NCBI GenBank assembly: GCA_945910005.1
Contig: OX246740.1
Coordinates: 3,795,397-3,859,396 of the forward strand
Length of the DNA: 64,000 nucleotides
From: Isoperla grammatica
Lineage: Eukaryota > Arthropoda > Insecta > Plecoptera > Perlodidae
Direction of reading: 5' to 3'
Shown: positions 1 through 17,350 of the stretch, in pieces
Position numbering within the stretch: the stretch's first letter is position 1
Layout of the letters: each line of letters starts with the position of its first letter
Program-made: the position numbers and the translations under genes
The notes under the pieces: model-generated
The model's database searches: none
Told to the model about the DNA's origin: nothing
What the model saw: only the letters and a program-made list of their open reading frames with translations

Positions 1-513
1 TGCAGCCAAAACGAGGTAGTAATAATGTGCTAAAAGCCTGAACGTTTATAGGCCTCGTGCATTTTTAATCATTGATGAAATACTCATATCCCGATGCTTA
101 GTTATAGGCCTATACATATTTTTTTTTATGAAGGATACACAAGTCAGAATTGCAATTTAGTGTCGAAAATAGTAAAATAAATATTATGGAAGCAAGTTTA
201 TTTATTTTATGCGATTACAATACCAACGTATACATTGTTTATGGCTTAATTTTAACGTGCTGGTTCTCAATAAACCGAAGTTATGAGTCCCTGGTCATAT
301 TTATACGCAGTTACGAAAAGCTCTTAAGGGGACACAAAGCGCTTTTAGTACTAGGGTTGGGTAATAGAGTTTTCTGCTTTTGGCGCATGCCCACTACCTT
401 GTGGAACACCCGATGTTTGATGTTGAAGTTGCTTCCAAATATTTTAAAATTTTCATGAAGTAAAACAAAATATATAATTTAATCTCCTAGAGAATTTAGT
501 GCTGTTCTGTTTC
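1..513. other. AT-rich DNA, no feature recognised
   Basis: Two AGGCCTA words near 47 and 107. No credible frame: the 102-codon frame at 150-458 has no domain and random composition. Confidence 0.5.
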
Positions 514-789
514 AGGCTTGGTTTACACACTTATTTAAGAATTAAGGTTTAAGGTTTAAGGTTTTGTATTCCTAGCTGTTTTACAGAATCGTTAACATTG
601 CCCGGATTTATAAAACGTCGCCTATCATTGGCTTAACTAAGAATTTTAGGTATAAGAGCTAAAATTGCTATGGTGTCCTTAAATCTTAATCCTTAAGAAA
701 GTATGTTAACGCCATATAACGTTTTTGGCTTGATTTGATTTTGTTAAACCTTTAACCTTAAATCTTAATTAAGTGAGTAAACCGAGCTT
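514..789. mobile_element. MITE with about 48-bp terminal inverted repeats
   Basis: The left end AGGCTTGGTTTACACACTTA continues through TTAAGGTTTAAGG. The right end, reverse-complemented, reads AAGCTCGGTTTACTCACTTA and continues through TTAAGGTTAAAGG. The interior is AT-rich and non-coding. Flanks TTC/TTAA do not give a clean target duplication. Confidence 0.65.
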
Positions 790-2240
790 AATATAAATGC
801 TTCTTTGTTCCAATAAATGTTTGCGTTTACACCTTCCCCTTTGATTAAGAACATTTTGAAAACTGATGTATTTAACTAGGGCAAAGAAGCATTCATAAAA
901 TAGTTCTAAATTCTCTAGAAGATAGTATACTTTGTTTTACTTTGTTCAATTATAAAGCATTTTAAAACAATTAAAAATATATAGACAGAACTAGAATTTC
1001 CACAGATATTGAACGTAATATTCTTCGTTGAGTGTCATTGAAGAATAAACAAAAGTTTCTAACGTAGACTCACAGATTAGTACAGAAACCTTATTTATCA
1101 ATATTTGTTGATACTTATAAATTGGGTGCAGGGTGTTAAATAAGCTCGGCATACATTATGGGTATCGCTGAACGCACTCTAACCCTAGGGCAGGCTTATT
1201 TTAAGTCCAGAACTTTAGAAGAGCGTGTTCTGTATGGTTTGAAGTTGTTGTAATAAATCCAATGAAATTATATTAATGACTTTTTAAAAAATCCACAAAG
1301 AATATTACAACTTTGTTCATATTTTTTATTAATTAAATACAGTTTTAAAAAGTAAACTTCTAAGTTAATACAACAAAAACTAATAATACATATAATTTGT
1401 AATGTTATGTGTGGTCACAGTGGTTGAAACAACTAAGATACATTTGCCCTTATGCGCAACAATATTTTTATAATTTCTTCACAGATCCTATGGGTAATGC
1501 AGCCATCAATTCCTTAAATTCAGTTACAGTCACTTCTTTTCATAATGGATCAGCGCATATTTCTTTTATTTCTTGATTCCAACTCAGCTTCTGATGGATT
1601 AATCCATTCTTTTAATTTCGAGTCAGCAACGCTGAGTTCTGCAGCTGGCCCGAATCAAATTCTCCCGCACCAAATGCGCCCTCTTTCTCCAGGAGTGTCA
1701 TTTCCATTATAACCATTTCCTTTTCCGATATTTCATTAAACTTTCTTTACTGTCTTTTCGTTCTTTTATTATTTGAACTGTGAATTCTAAGTTGCAAACC
1801 GCTAATACCATCTTGGCTAGGCATTGATTCTGTGTTAATTAACTTTCGAAATATTGGAATAATATTCAAATAATATTCCATTATTTTTTGTTCAGCTATA
1901 CAATCTTGCTTTGTAAGGAAGTTTACCCTCGTATTCACGATACAATATTGACAACCATTGAAAATAAAATACTTCAAAATTAATTTGTCTTTGGGGATAA
2001 CGTTTGACGTAACTAAACTAATGATTTTTTGTAACGATCTAAGCTGAATTTAAATCATTATTAATTGTCAAAAATATTATTTACTGTAGAGAAGTTTGAA
2101 GTTATAATGCGTGAACACGTTGGGTTTTGAATTTTTGCAATTGTTGAAACGCAATGCTTTAGATATTTTGTAAAATCGCAAGATCCTTACTGTGGTATAG
2201 TAATTATATTTAAACAAAAACAACACCCAAGTATTCGCAA
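790..2240. other. AT-rich DNA, no feature recognised
   Basis: Only unsupported short frames. TTTTAAGTCCAGAACTTT near 1199 recurs inverted near 29318, a possible old repeat. Confidence 0.5.
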
Positions 2241-3156
2241 GTACACTGAAAGAACTATTTTGTTGGCTTGACATTAGCAATGATGTGTTAACAATATCAT
2301 TTTGTTACCTATTGCTAACTATAACTTAGGTCAGGGCAACCAAATACTAAGATTGCAACTAAAGTTGATGTAACAAAAGCGTTTTGTTTACCACAACTGT
2401 AGCACAACTTTAGTTTTGTTGGATTGAATATTATACGGTTTTGGGTAATTAACTTAACTAATGTTACTGCAACAAATATGCATTTTTCATATTGTCATCT
2501 CAACACATCTTTTGTCGAGCGCGATGGCATTTTGTTACTGTGACATTAGTTTGTTTAAATATTTTAGCGGGCTTTTTGTTAGGATAACTATAGGATTTAG
2601 GCCTAGGTATGAAATTATCTTGAAATAAATTGAAATAGATATTAAATTTATTAATGAGAAAATAATGCAGTGCTCTATTACAAAATATAACATCCTTAGT
2701 TCTCAATTGACTTACATTGTGACACTGGTCACTGACATGAGATCATTCTGCACAATTTCTTGGCAGACCCAATCTTCTAGCATGAAGTCGACGAACTTCT
2801 CACCCATGGTGAACAAACACAACTGATGCTAATTAACAAAGCAACTCGGTCCACTAGACGCCAATGTTTCCCGCGCGTTTCAACAAAATTGATGTGTTGA
2901 GGGTACAGTATGAGTGGGAACCATATGGTTACGTCAACCTTAGTCAGGTCGCGCGCTAGCATATGGTTCACACAACAAATTGTCAAGTTACGTGAATAAA
3001 ATGAAGATCAACCAAATTATTTTGTTCCGCCAACATAACAAATAAATCGGCTGAAGTTCACTAAACATTAGTAAGATCGTCACAACCAATAATGTTAACC
3101 AAATGATTTAACAAAATATATTTGGTTGTGTTAACATGAGAGTTCTTTCAGTGTAC
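2241..3156. mobile_element. non-autonomous DNA element, short inverted ends
   Basis: It begins GTACACTGAAAGAACT and ends with its exact inverse AGTTCTTTCAGTGTAC. The next about 40 bp at each end are also related (GTGTTAAC...ATTTTGTTA). The interior is rich in AACAAAAT-like words and has no long frame. No target duplication identified; superfamily unknown. Confidence 0.6.
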
Positions 3157-3656
3157 ATATGAGCCATGTTCATACTATCTATACATTTTTAACGTTTTTA
3201 GAGGTTTTTCTCCCATCTTTAATGTACTGGTTTATGTTCTGTTTCGTCACAAATCCCATTGTTAACCCGTCGTAACTTTATGATCTTTTAAAATTACCTA
3301 GTGAACGAACACCTTCAAGTCTGTTGCACGTGCAACTCACTCAAAGAAGGTTAATGAAACGTCTTCCCCTCCATGCGTCTCCCCGTCCCTCTCGGTGCAC
3401 CTCCAATTTGTCAAGCCAACAACGTATCGCCCTATTCTTGACAGTTCTTCCCCTTCTACCACAACTTGTAGCTTTATTTTATTGATGCTGTGGAGTCCGA
3501 GCAATTCCCAAATAAGCTCTCAGCCACGCGATTCAGCTGCCCTCTCGCGGCCCAGGATTGAATCTGAAGTAGGTGTGGGTGGGGGGGCGGGAAGGTGCGT
3601 AATAACCTAATAACTCGAGAAGAAAATTGAGATTGTTCTTGTGGCCACCAGAGAGA
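3157..3656. other. mixed-composition DNA, no feature recognised
   Basis: Somewhat GC-richer than its flanks. No splice-bounded frame found. Confidence 0.4.
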
Positions 3657-8479
<4,823 letters not shown>

Positions 8480-8509
8480 TAAGGTGCCCCCCCCCCCCCC
8501 CCCCCCCCA
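8480..8509. repeat. poly-C tract, about 22 bp
   Basis: An uninterrupted run of C on the plus strand inside otherwise ordinary sequence. Length in an assembly is unreliable. Confidence 0.9.
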
Positions 8510-10289
8510 CTCGTCGCACTAAAGGTCCGCGCACACTAATCCGTCACGAAGCGCGGTGAACGGAACGAAATTTTTCCGATCGAATTAAATACATGTATTT
8601 CAATGCGACCCCGCACACTTGTCGGAGACGAAGCAACGGCAGCCGCTGCATATATTCCGGCTGCAGCTTCCGTCTTCCGGATGTTTTTGTGTTCTTGTTA
8701 TCGTTTTCGTTGGATATTCTATAATTGTACTTATTGCCCCCATTCGTAGATCAATTTTGTAACTGAATAGAATGTACATTAAATTAATAATGAATACATA
8801 CATAATTGTAGATGAATTGGATTTATTTAGATATACTGCTACAAATGATACTTTCAGTCGTACACTTTGATGCGAATTGGATACGATAGTGATTTTGTTA
8901 GAGTATTAATTTTTATAAAGTTAAATAGCTGGAGACATTTCTTGTTTATACTAATATATAAATTGCTAACATAACAAAGATGTATCATCTTACAGCAGAT
9001 TAATCTGAGGGTATACGTTTGTACTTTGACAATATAAATGGTCCCTCAAGATAGAAATGAAAACTACTTCATATGTGCTACGTAAAAAGAATAAAAACAC
9101 GACTTCTGTCGTATACTTCAAGGAATGGTTCATTTCACATAGCATTTTCAAAATTAATGTTGGTTTCGTCTAGGTGTTTTTCCACTGAAAAAGAAAATTC
9201 AAGATGGATTTTAATGGTTTCTTTTTCCGATGCCCCCGTATTTCCCCTTGTACGCGGATAGACCTACGACGTAGACGTCAGGACTGCGAAATAAAACACA
9301 AAAGGAAACTGACGAAAAGCGAGAAGTCGTTACAGTGGATGAGTCGTAGAGAGACGCTTTTCCAATCCCACGTAAAAATAAATCCTTTCGAACGCTGTAA
9401 AAGCGAAACCATTGTTATTTAAAAAAAGAAATCCGATAAAACTTGATCATGTGAGTGGTGATTTTTCGAAGATGTTTCGTTGTTGTAGCGGTGTGGAAGT
9501 ACCAAATGCAGAATCTTTATCTCTATTCGAAAATACTTGAATATAGTCGATACGCTTTGAAGATATGTTGGATCTCATTTGCATCTACGTGGGGTGCCGG
9601 AATATCTCCAATGTTTTCAGAGTGAAAGCTGAGTGGGATTTATGAACCAAACACGGCGAATGTAAATGGTAACTTGGATCTAGAGAAAGCATTAAAAAGA
9701 ATGTTCTGTTTTACAAACACATTTCACAAATAAAACTATCATTAAGTCGCTATATTTTGTGCTCACATAACTGCAAAATTTTCTGATTGAAAATGTCATA
9801 AAACATGCTATAAACTGATCAAAATAGAAAACTATTCACTTAAAAACAACTACCTATCACATATTTTCCATTCCATATCTTTCACAATACCACAGACCTG
9901 TCGTCGGAATAACGCGTGTTTTCAGCATAAAAATTCAGATAAAATAAGAATAATAGTTCATCAATATTGAGCCTACGATTGGAATACAATAACTATTAAA
10001 AAACATTATGATACATTAACTGTAGTTTAAAAACTTATACTTCAATAAACATTGCACACGGTTATACTGAAAGCTTGATATAAAAAGCGAGTCGCCCAAA
10101 TCTTCGACTCTATAGCAAAACTACAGAATTATCACATTGTTTTCACATACTTTTCTCTTACCACGAGTACTAGAACTAGTCTCACTTATGCACATGGATC
10201 GCGGGTGATTGGTATCTAAACACAGTCTTCTTCTGTTGAATAGACAACATTCAGGGACTGTGCCACTTGAAATGATCCTCATCATATCA
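8510..10289. other. no feature recognised
   Basis: A diverged pair CCGCGCACACTAATCCGTCA and CCCCGCACACTTGTCGGAGA near 8527 and 8610 hints at an old MITE. Otherwise nothing. Confidence 0.4.
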
Positions 10290-10350
10290 TACAGTACAGG
10301 TGGCTCAGCTCAGCGGGAACACGCGAGACTATCATTCGGGGGGTTCCTCA
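10290..10350 (+). mobile_element. SINE B head fragment
   Basis: GGTGGCTCAGCTCAGCGGGA, then ACACGCGAGACTATCATTCG, matches the tRNA-like 5' part of the intact SINE at 28096 and stops abruptly before the B-box. Confidence 0.55.
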
Positions 10351-10734
10351 TTTAAAAAACAAATGCTAGATTGAGTTATATGCAATAACCCTTGAGCATT
10401 GAAATGCCATTTCATTGATGAATAAATTGTTTGGATTGTTGTTTATTTATATACATTTTATATCGAGAACAATGGTGACTATAATCTTTGTCGTGATTGG
10501 GTTATTTTGAATAAAATTAACACACTCTATTTATCAGCGATTTCGACTTTAAGTTTAATACATCTTTTTATTTCATGTCTGTATTTCGCGCACTTAGGAT
10601 GTATAATTCCCTCTTTAGTGAATAGTTGCTTATCAGCAGTGTATGTCTTGGGCTCTATGCGGACACGCCAAATTATAATACTTTTTATAAGATACATCCT
10701 CAGAGGTATTTAATGTACCTCTTCAGGTGTGACT

Positions 10735-10935
10735 TACTAGGTATTGCGGTATTTGGAATAGTTGGGAAGGAATGTCCGAGAGCTGTTAGTATGAATCAAT
10801 GGCAGCATTCGCCTTGTGACTGAGGAATAGCTCGGAACAAACACTAAGTCAGGATTGCCGTTAGCGGGTATCGAACCGGCGACCTTCCGAATTAGAGCCT
10901 CATGTGCTGTGCACTAAGCCAGAGTACATTTTCTA
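10735..10935 (-). mobile_element. SINE B copy, minus strand
   Basis: On the minus strand it reads TCTAATTCGGAAGGTCGCCG with B-box GGTTCGATACC. It continues with the SINE B body (CTGACTTAGTGTTTGTTCCG, TCCTCAGTCACAAGGCGAAT) and stops before the ATT tail. Confidence 0.7.
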
Positions 10936-12799
10936 AGTGGCCTTAGAACCGATAAGAAATACAATAAACTTAACAAACTCAGTCAAAAACTTTCGTGATC
11001 AATGTCTTTTTGAACGTAAGACGAATATTACCAAAATTATTATCATTTTTCTTTTAAAACATGCCATGAAGATCATTGAGAACAAGGGGGTTATAATACA
11101 TCTCCATGTCATGAATGTGTTTCCGAAAGTAAAGTTAAACTTACTCCAAGCGTAAACTCCCACGTATAAAATTTCATAATCCCCATAAATTACTTTCGTA
11201 TTCAAAGTGTGAACACTAAAAGTTTCAGTGAAAGAGAGCCGTAAAGTGATAACACAATTAACGCGGCTGACAAAAGAGGGTCGCAATGAGCGTGTGACGT
11301 CACCGTAGCTCGAGCACTCTTCGCGCTGTAGCCAGAGGTGGCACAATTATAGAACTGGCCCCGGCTTTGGACGCACAATTACGGAGGGAAATTATTTCCA
11401 CGGTCTAGAAATAAAAAGTTGGAAAAATGTATAAATGACGAACAAACACAGTATATACACAGATAAATGAATTCAAAAATGTTTATTTAGAGTGGAATGA
11501 AAACTTGTATTTTTGAATGGTCCAAAACGAAAATAACATGTATGTGTCAATTGGCATTGCCACTGCACTGTATACACTGAAATTAGGTTGTTATTAGTTT
11601 TGAAAACAGAAGGAAATTTGTGAATTTTGAATATGTATGTAGTTTAAAAACTCTCCTTTATACATACGGTATTCAGATCTTTTGAACAAATGTGTCTCTG
11701 ATAGTTTCATTCACCGCAAAAAAAATTTAGATGTTATTGTTGTAGTGTTGATACCGTCGCATAAGTGCACTGAAAACTAACCCGGGAATATTTCATCAAA
11801 AATCTAAAGGGAACAAAATATGTGAGTTTACACAATTTACAAAATAAAATAGTTACAACGTAGATATATGGTTACACTAAGCTTTTGTTTTGATTCCGGC
11901 ACGTAAGCTTTTGTTTTGATTCCGGCACGAATTAATACATCGTTCGACAAACAATTAAAAAAATGAAGTGAATTATTAGAGAGAAGAGCTGGGTAGAATA
12001 TACAAACAAGATGCTTAGAAGACCTGTATTTTCGGTAAAAACAAAAAAATACACTTGTATTTACAATAATATTATAGAATACTTTGTCTTATGGAATTAA
12101 ACTATCCGGACCCTCTTATAAGGAACGGTTTAATACAAAGTTTGGTTTGGTTTCTGTTTTGTCACAAATTTGGACTCGACTGTGCATCTCGCCCTCAGTC
12201 TTCTTATTGTTGCCCTAAAATGGTGGCAATAACAACAAATGTCTACACCGCAGCGCTGCGAGCTTTCCAGCCACTGCGTAGTCCGTCCCATATTCGCTTT
12301 AGCCGACTAGTTTGCCGCGTATGTGCGATAACTAACACAAATAAGTCGGTACGATCAACGATAACCTAGAATACTACACACTCATTGTGGCGTCGTCACC
12401 CGCACCCTTAAGAAGCCTTCTTCAATTGCGGCATCGTTCGTTATCGGAATATAATTTACTTGTGGATTCAATTATAATGGTCGATTTAAAAATGAACTTG
12501 TTTGAATATCTTTGATATTGAAAGATCATTTACAGTTACGCTTATTTTAGAATTCTAACAACTTTAACTTTAATCATGTTTAATAAATTATAGTAATTTG
12601 TATCGTTTAACAGTGGTTCAATTAGGTGAAATATGTAAGTTTATAAGAAACAAATTCCAATATACAAATTTTGTACCGATAAGTTTGGTGTTTAGGTAAA
12701 GTCGTTTGTTTCTTGGACAAAGTGGCCTAACTCATGAATCATGATGGCTTCTATTTGGTACGAAGAGCTCACTGCTCAAAGTGTAGGATAGTCACGTGG
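10936..12799. other. AT-rich DNA with one 26-bp duplication
   Basis: Frames at 10999-11346 (minus) and 12091-12369 have no recognisable domain or good splice signals. Confidence 0.45.
11879..11931 (+). repeat. 26-27 bp tandem duplication
   Basis: AAGCTTTTGTTTTGATTCCG followed by GCACG occurs twice back to back. Two copies only. Confidence 0.85.
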
Positions 12800-13580
12800 T
12801 GTGTCTAGAAGTGGTTTAGTTCTATCTCATTGGTACACACAGTCGCACACGTCGTGTTTGCGAAGCGATCTTATCAAGTTGTCCCAACGTTACTTGTCTC
12901 TTGCTTACGAAATAGCTGAGTCAAACTGTACCAACTTAATTTTCAACTTCTCTAGCTCCACCATCTGTTGGTACTTCATGTTTGTGTGTCTGTGTGTTTT
13001 TGAATTTACGATCTTGGGTTGGATACCTGAAAAAACCTTACATAGAGGGCTTGACATGAGGTTTGTATACTCTTCTATAAGCGGAATACCGTCTATACCA
13101 GCGGTTCTTAATCTGGGGTCCGCGGACCGTTACAAAGAATCCCCTCGTTTTGCGTTTTCAATTTCCATTTTGTTTAGAAACACGCTCTTGGTAAGGCATT
13201 TAGAGACAAACCACAGACAAATCTGAAGTAATCTTTCGTCGAAGATTATTAGACCTGAAAAACAAGAAAAGGATAGTGAAAACGGCTGGTACTACAAAGC
13301 AAAGAGCGTTAGAGGCGTCGTACAGAATATTTTTTCGTTGTTTCAAATCGTTTTGCTCTTCTGTGAAACACGAGGGTCTGTGTTAAAAATGATATTTGTT
13401 AGGGGTCCGCAGACTGAAAAAGGTTAAGAACCGCTGGTTTATACGAATGTGGGAATGAAAGTTAAGAATATTTTTGTTTTCCTTGCAACAACGTGAATGA
13501 AAGGGGTGGTAGATAAGGGTATGACGTGGTCGGTAAGAAACTACAGTTATATTGGGGATAGTATACCGGACAGCGTATTT
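12800..13580 (+). repeat. dispersed repeat family C, copy 1, split by a hAT element
   Basis: Similar in order to 18640-19190: a GGGTTGGATACCTG block, then TACGAATGTGGGAATGAAAG, then GAAAGGGGTGGTAGATAAGG. A 338-bp hAT element at 13099-13436 interrupts it. The open frame over 12801-13226 runs across the repeat and the inserted element and is not a gene. Confidence 0.55.
13099..13436. mobile_element. non-autonomous hAT element (MITE)
   Basis: Ends CAGCGGTTCTTAATCTGGGG and (inverted) CAGCGGTTCTTAACCTTTTT are typical hAT/Charlie-type termini with a subterminal GGTCCGCGGAC/GGGTCCGCAGAC motif. Flanked by an 8-bp target duplication with one mismatch, GTCTATAC (13091-13098) and GTTTATAC (13437-13444). 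No transposase. Confidence 0.9.
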
Positions 13581-15884
13581 ATGGCGGTGTTGTTTTGAAC
13601 AAATAGCCTCCTGCGTTGTCGTTGATATTTATCCCGGCTTTATACTCAAAGCTATTAGGTTATGAAGCTGTGATTTCTTTACGTTGTTCTTCCAAATGTT
13701 AGAATGTTATTAAGAAAGAGCTCCATGAAAAAGTTTCAAATATGCTAATTAATTTAAAAGGGCGATATATCACGCCGGCGAAACAACGCGAGAATTTATA
13801 ACGAAACTTTCTGCTGCTAAACTAAGGTCACAGAGGGCAAAGAGAGGGCGAGATAGTTTGCATGATATTCTAGACAGAAACAGAGCCGAAATATAGAGAA
13901 TGTTCATTAGATTTCCATTGGTAGATACACTGTACATTTAATAATAATAATAATTCCATTGCTTTTTCGACTTTTTTCCTACATCGTTCTTTTAAATGTG
14001 GCTCATGTCAGACTAAATAACAACCATATCTTGGGTTGTAAGATTATTTACAGAACCTAATGTGAGAAATAAGGCGTCCTAATTTACTTGTTTTGATATC
14101 GATTGACTTTTACGATTCTTAACGATGAGTGAAGCCCCAGTTATTGTCGGTATACGATTGCAACAGCAATACGGAAATCGTGAAAAATGACGCTGTTCAT
14201 AATAAAATCGTTTCAAAAAACATTTAATCAAAATGTCCACGTATCAAAATATTTGGTTATATTTCAATTTCAACCACGCAATATTTCAGGTACAGTAGTA
14301 GTAGGCCTACATTGTTAAAGTTGCTTATAGCGAGCTTAGGCTTTTTGGGGTAGTCTCCATGCTGTAACATGTATTGTTAAATGTCAATAAGCTCTGTTAA
14401 GTTAACACAAAGGTAGATTTAAATGGAACTCTTTAACGGAGCATTTTTTAAACATTGTTTTGTAAATTTTCATTTTTTTATTCTTTTTCATTCTTTTTTA
14501 CTTCATATTTAACAGTTGTATCTTATAATTATATTTTCATTCATATTACGTTTTTATGTTTTTTGTTTTGTATTTTATATTTTGTATTTTGTATTATGTT
14601 CATTATTATATTTAGATTTTAAGTAATTTTAGTATGGGTTGGCAGTCACTCTGGTGTTTGGAGCTGTGCTCTTTTCTGCCAACCCCCATTCACTTTTGTA
14701 GTAAATGGAAATGATTGATAATAATAAATAAAAAGTTTGGATAGTATGTTAAGTGTAAATACTACTTTAACACGAACTGAGGTGTTTAGGGTCCCTTCAA
14801 ATTTGAATTAAATGCAAACCTCTGAATATCGAAATTCTTCCTGGGATTATAACACTCTTCCCCTTCAGGTCAAAATCACTCTGCGAAGCCTAAAGAGTTC
14901 AATTACCCCTAATAACCCCTGCTATTACCCTACTTGTTGTAATCACTGCGATTAACGGCAATACACTGCCCTGGTCGGCCCGGCTCCACCCAAGTCGCTC
15001 GTTTGCCTCTTGAAGCCACAGCCAGGCTCAATTCACGCCCCCTAATGGCAGCTTCGCACGACTGTTGAATTTACAGTTTTTTCAAATTTCTATGTGAAAG
15101 CGTAACTCTCTTTTGATTAAAGGGTAAGACATAAAGGCGCATGCAATGTACAGTTGTGTCCATAAGAACATAGTTATTCTTAGAAATAGAATCAGATTCA
15201 TATATTCAGATTTATGAGTTTGTGGAAGACATACACGTTGTAAAGTAGTTCCGCTGAAACCTTGTGAAAGCTGACGTCCTAGATGAGTGAGTCGGAGCCA
15301 ATCAGCGGGTGACTTTTTAGACACTGCCTCACCTCGTTTATGACGTCAGCATCCATCAAGTTGCTGTGGAAGGATTGACGTGTCTTGAAACAACTTTACA
15401 GATGCTTTCCTCATTAGACGAGGTACTTGTGGCCAATCAGCGATCGGTATTTGTATTGGGCCTCGCTGGTCAACCACTAACCATTTGTCTATGACGGAAG
15501 CATCTATAAGGTGTTTCGCGACGACTTTATATGGGCCGATTAAATATCCGGGCGGTCCCACAGAATGATAGTTATAGTTATGGAAACTTGATGAACACAG
15601 TCAAAGGTACTGTGACTATTGGAAATAACTACAATTTCCTTTATAGCCACAGTCCATGTAAAGCAAGGAGCGATATATGCGATTGGTTTGATTTGTGAAA
15701 ACATAGACAAATGATTACGAATCGCTTTGCTTTGAAGTTTCACTACTTCAACCTACAGAAATATCTGCAGCAAATTATAACTTTAACCAAAATCAAACTT
15801 AATTTTGTCTCCAACCCGATATTTTCAATTTAAGCAATTAAGCTCTAATGCTCGTCAATGCTCATGACCACGAAAGTGTCAACA
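13581..15884. other. AT-rich DNA apart from the LINE tail at 14630
   Basis: A T-rich stretch at 14455-14600 precedes the LINE tail. Nothing coding. Confidence 0.45.
14630..14735 (+). mobile_element. non-LTR retrotransposon 3' end with hairpin and TAA tail
   Basis: A stem ATGGGTTGGCAG...CTGCCAACCCCCAT spans about 14633-14690. About 30 bp later the sequence ends in GATAATAATAAATAAA. Hairpin followed by a short-repeat tail is the pattern of CR1/Jockey-type LINE ends. No reverse transcriptase is attached. Confidence 0.5.
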
Positions 15885-16040
15885 TAAGGCCAGCGACAGG
15901 TGATTCAGTGGTAACACGCAATTCTATAATTCGGGAGGTCACTGATTCGATACCGGCTATTGAAAACCGTCACTGAAGGTCAGCATGTGAGTTCTGGAAT
16001 TGAGGCATACAAAATAGCAATCGAACTCAATTCTTAATAT
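15885..16040 (+). mobile_element. SINE B copy, diverged
   Basis: GGTGATTCAGTGGTAACACG, AATTCGGGAGGTCACTGATT and CGATACCGGC match the SINE B head with A-box and a mutated B-box. A short degenerate body follows. Confidence 0.6.
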
Positions 16041-16297
16041 CAAGCCACGTGCTTTAACCTGACCTATGACAAGATGATCAGACTGTACAGGTCGAAAGAG
16101 AACATGTGATTTATTATAGTCTTGAGTCAAGTGGTTTCCTCGAAGTCATAAAGCTCAAGTGTGATTACTGTGAAACTATGGTTAGATCGATCAGCAAGTA
16201 CACACGGCTGGTTTCTCAACAACGTCACGAATCAACGCGAACGCGGTGAGTACAAGTGGTAGAAAGTTGACCCAGCGTGACCAATCTTTTATTTTTA

Positions 16298-17350
16298 GGG
16301 CCAGTTGTACAATCTCGGTATAAAAGTCCTAGATCCGAATCCCCCGGATGGCCCATCCCAAGGATGGAGTTCGTGTTGCGTTGTACAATCAAAAGTTAGG
16401 CGGAGGATGGCCATCCCCAGGATAAGTTGCATCTGGGGAATTATGTTCATAAGATGGCAAACAAATGTTACCAGAATCTGGTTATATTACCAGAATCTGG
16501 TTACATTTGAGCGTCGATATGAATACAAAGTTCGCCGATCTTCCGCTAGGTGTGAGTGTGATCGCCGAACACAGTTCATAAAATCAAAACAAACAAATGC
16601 ACGTCGAAGTTGAAATAACATGTCGAAATCTTTGAGAATCCTGCTAATAAAAAGCGTTCAAAGTATTTTCCTTCAGAGGACTGTTGGAGACTAGTGAATA
16701 AAGTTATTTAATTCGAAAATTACTACCAAAGCAAGCCGTGTCAATCCAGAACTTCGCGTATTCAAAACACAAGAAACATAGCCTAGGCCTAGATTACCCT
16801 AGGCCTACAAGGTAAAGTCTAGGCCTACGCCAATGTCTCATTTTGTCTTTAATGTGAATACATAAATACAGGCCTAGTAATATGACGGTCCTCTTGGCAT
16901 AGTAGGCCTAGGCTTCAGTTGTCATAAGGCGTAGGCCTAGGCCTAAACTTGCTTTCGAAAATATGCAGAGTCTGTCAGCCAAGGAACTGTCAGTTTGCGG
17001 GATGTGAGAGATTTTTGCCGCCTACGTGCATTTGGCGGCCGAAACCTCATGAACATTATTTTTCACTCATGCATGAAAACGTTAGGTCTAAGAGCATAAG
17101 GGCTACTTTTACATAAATATCAATAAAATTACGAACTGTTCTTCGAAATTCTCGTCATCTTTTCGTCCGCCATTTTTTCATTGGGATATCCCTTTAGATA
17201 TCTGCTTGTACGGTACCTGATCCATGGTATAAGTGATGTGTGGTATAAACCTAGGAATGAGAGTTATACGGAGGTCGTACAACGCAATTTGTTGGTCATA
17301 CTAGGGATAACTATATCTAGAACCCTATCCCGAGATTGTACAACCGGCCC
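16298..17350. mobile_element. 1.05-kb DNA transposon derivative with about 90-bp inverted ends
   Basis: Left end GGGCCAGTTGTACAATCTCG, right end inverted GGGCCGGTTGTACAATCTCG. Both ends later carry TTGCGTTGTAC, so similarity extends about 80-90 bp inward. Flanks are TA on both sides. No transposase is readable. The interior includes a cluster of TAGGCCTA palindromes (16782-16945). PIF/Harbinger-like by end sequence, or TA-targeting; not resolved. Confidence 0.7.

Noticed and set aside
12801..13226. 141-codon plus-strand frame
   Set aside because: Crosses from repeat family C into the hAT element. No domain, no splice or promoter support.
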